NCBI GenBank assembly: GCA_903825095.1
Contig: CAIJZF010000240.1
Location: forward strand, 1 to 6,714
DNA length: 6,714 nucleotides
Direction: 5' to 3'
Source of the DNA: an uncultured Bacteroidota bacterium
GTDB lineage: Bacteria > Bacteroidota > Bacteroidia > Chitinophagales > Chitinophagaceae
How positions within the stretch are numbered: position 1 is the stretch's first letter; every line of letters starts with the position of its first letter. Below are positions 6,077 through 6,714 of the stretch, one piece after another. The notes below the pieces were generated by a model. That model did no database searches, was not told where the DNA came from, and saw only the letters and a program-made list of their open reading frames with translations. A program made the translations under genes and the position numbers.

Positions 6077-6714
6077 CTATTTACTTGAAGGGTAGCGCTT
6101 GCTCTTGGGATGAAAGTACTCCCATGAATGCAGGTATTCTTGATAACTAGCAATAGGTGTTAAGGACAATCCTTTCAATTTACCATCAATACAAATACCA
6201 TCCTCATTCCAAAGCGATTGAGAATAAGTATCCATTATGGAATCGTTCCTTTTTTGAAACTCTAAACTCATTTTATTAACAGTTCTGTTATAGGCATGAA
6301 AAGAAGCGCTATCGTTTTCTAAAAGAATAAGTATGGGCAAAGAAGGTAAAGAATCTTGAATGATTTTATTTTTTTCTACATAATTCCAGTCATAGGTTTT
6401 AGCAGACTCGCCTATATCTATGCCAAGCACCCATGACTTAAACTGCCAAGAAGCAGTATCTCTTTTAGTTAAATTACTTTTCGATTTTCCTTTATCATAG
6501 CTATCCATTTTTGCCAATGTAGCTGCAAACTTTTCATCGGGCTGAAGCACTTCTGCATTGGGGTGCTTTCTAAACCAAGCCTTCAAACTTAATTGCTCCG
6601 AATTAATTTCTTTTAATTTATACCCTTTCAAAGGCCCTGCAATACATTCACCATTGGCTTGTCTCCACCAGCTTTTAGTAGTAGCGTCTTCAAACATGGC
6701 ATTAAAATGATCCA
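6077..6714 (-). CDS. DUF3179-family protein, N-terminus outside window
   Basis: This frame is open to the window end. The apparent ATG at 6695-6697 is internal, since DHFNA can be read before it, so 211 C-terminal residues are visible. Numbering from that Met, two related motifs frame the piece: SWWRQANGECIAGPLKG at 9-25, with a following HP at 45-46, and LWNEDGICIDGKLKG at 162-176, with SWEYFHP at 191-197. This Trp, Gly-x-Cys/Ala, Gly-x-Leu-x-Gly, Trp, His-Pro pattern is the mark of DUF3179, a family without an assigned function found in many bacteria and archaea and often exported or anchored as a lipoprotein. Whether this one has a signal cannot be seen. The stop is 63 bp upstream of the helicase start on the same strand, so read-through into the helicase is possible. 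Confidence 0.85.
   Translation of the reverse strand, partial: DHFNAMFEDATTKSWWRQANGECIAGPLKGYKLKEINSEQLSLKAWFRKHPNAEVLQPDEKFAATLAKMDSYDKGKSKSNLTKRDTASWQFKSWVLGIDIGESAKTYDWNYVEKNKIIQDSLPSLPILILLENDSASFHAYNRTVNKMSLEFQKRNDSIMDTYSQSLWNEDGICIDGKLKGLSLTPIASYQEYLHSWEYFHPKSKRYPSSK

Overview
The window is AT-rich, almost fully coding chromosomal DNA from a member of the Bacteroidota, most likely the Chitinophagaceae or close relatives. This rests on several things: protein starts without clear Shine-Dalgarno sites, proteins rich in Lys, Asn and Ile, an outer-membrane barrel ending in Phe, a Tat-targeted NIF3 protein, a two-part PhnA protein, and a helicase with the HRIGRTARA form of motif VI. The genus cannot be fixed from this sequence alone.

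Layout. The end of an unidentified plus-strand gene (stop at 81) runs into a short array of 14-bp tandem repeats with hairpin potential, which separates it from a convergent gene. That gene encodes a secreted SGNH/GDSL hydrolase (159-827, minus). It diverges across a 114-bp AT-rich gap from an exported YkuD-type L,D-transpeptidase-like protein (942-1673, plus). The transpeptidase gene converges, with only 7 bp between stop codons, on a two-gene minus-strand unit. This unit encodes an outer-membrane beta-barrel protein (2232-3152) followed after 2 bp by a six-helix, half-size MFS protein (1681-2229). After a 128-bp gap holding a 12-bp direct repeat comes a second minus-strand run: DEAD-box RNA helicase (4823-6013), Tat-exported NIF3-family protein (3875-4783) and PhnA-domain protein (3281-3847), with gaps of 39 and 27 bp. 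At the right edge is a DUF3179 protein (6077 to beyond the window end, minus).

How they fit together. The left half is about the cell envelope: a secreted esterase-like enzyme, a peptidoglycan cross-linking-type enzyme, an outer-membrane barrel and an inner-membrane transporter half. The right half is a housekeeping cluster whose members have no obvious shared pathway. No mobile element, CRISPR array, phage gene, tRNA or rRNA was seen, and no clear multi-gene defence or biosynthetic system. The most unusual items are the stand-alone half-MFS protein coupled to an outer-membrane barrel, the non-ATG start of the helicase, the exported NIF3 protein, and the palindromic repeat array over the stop codon of the first gene.
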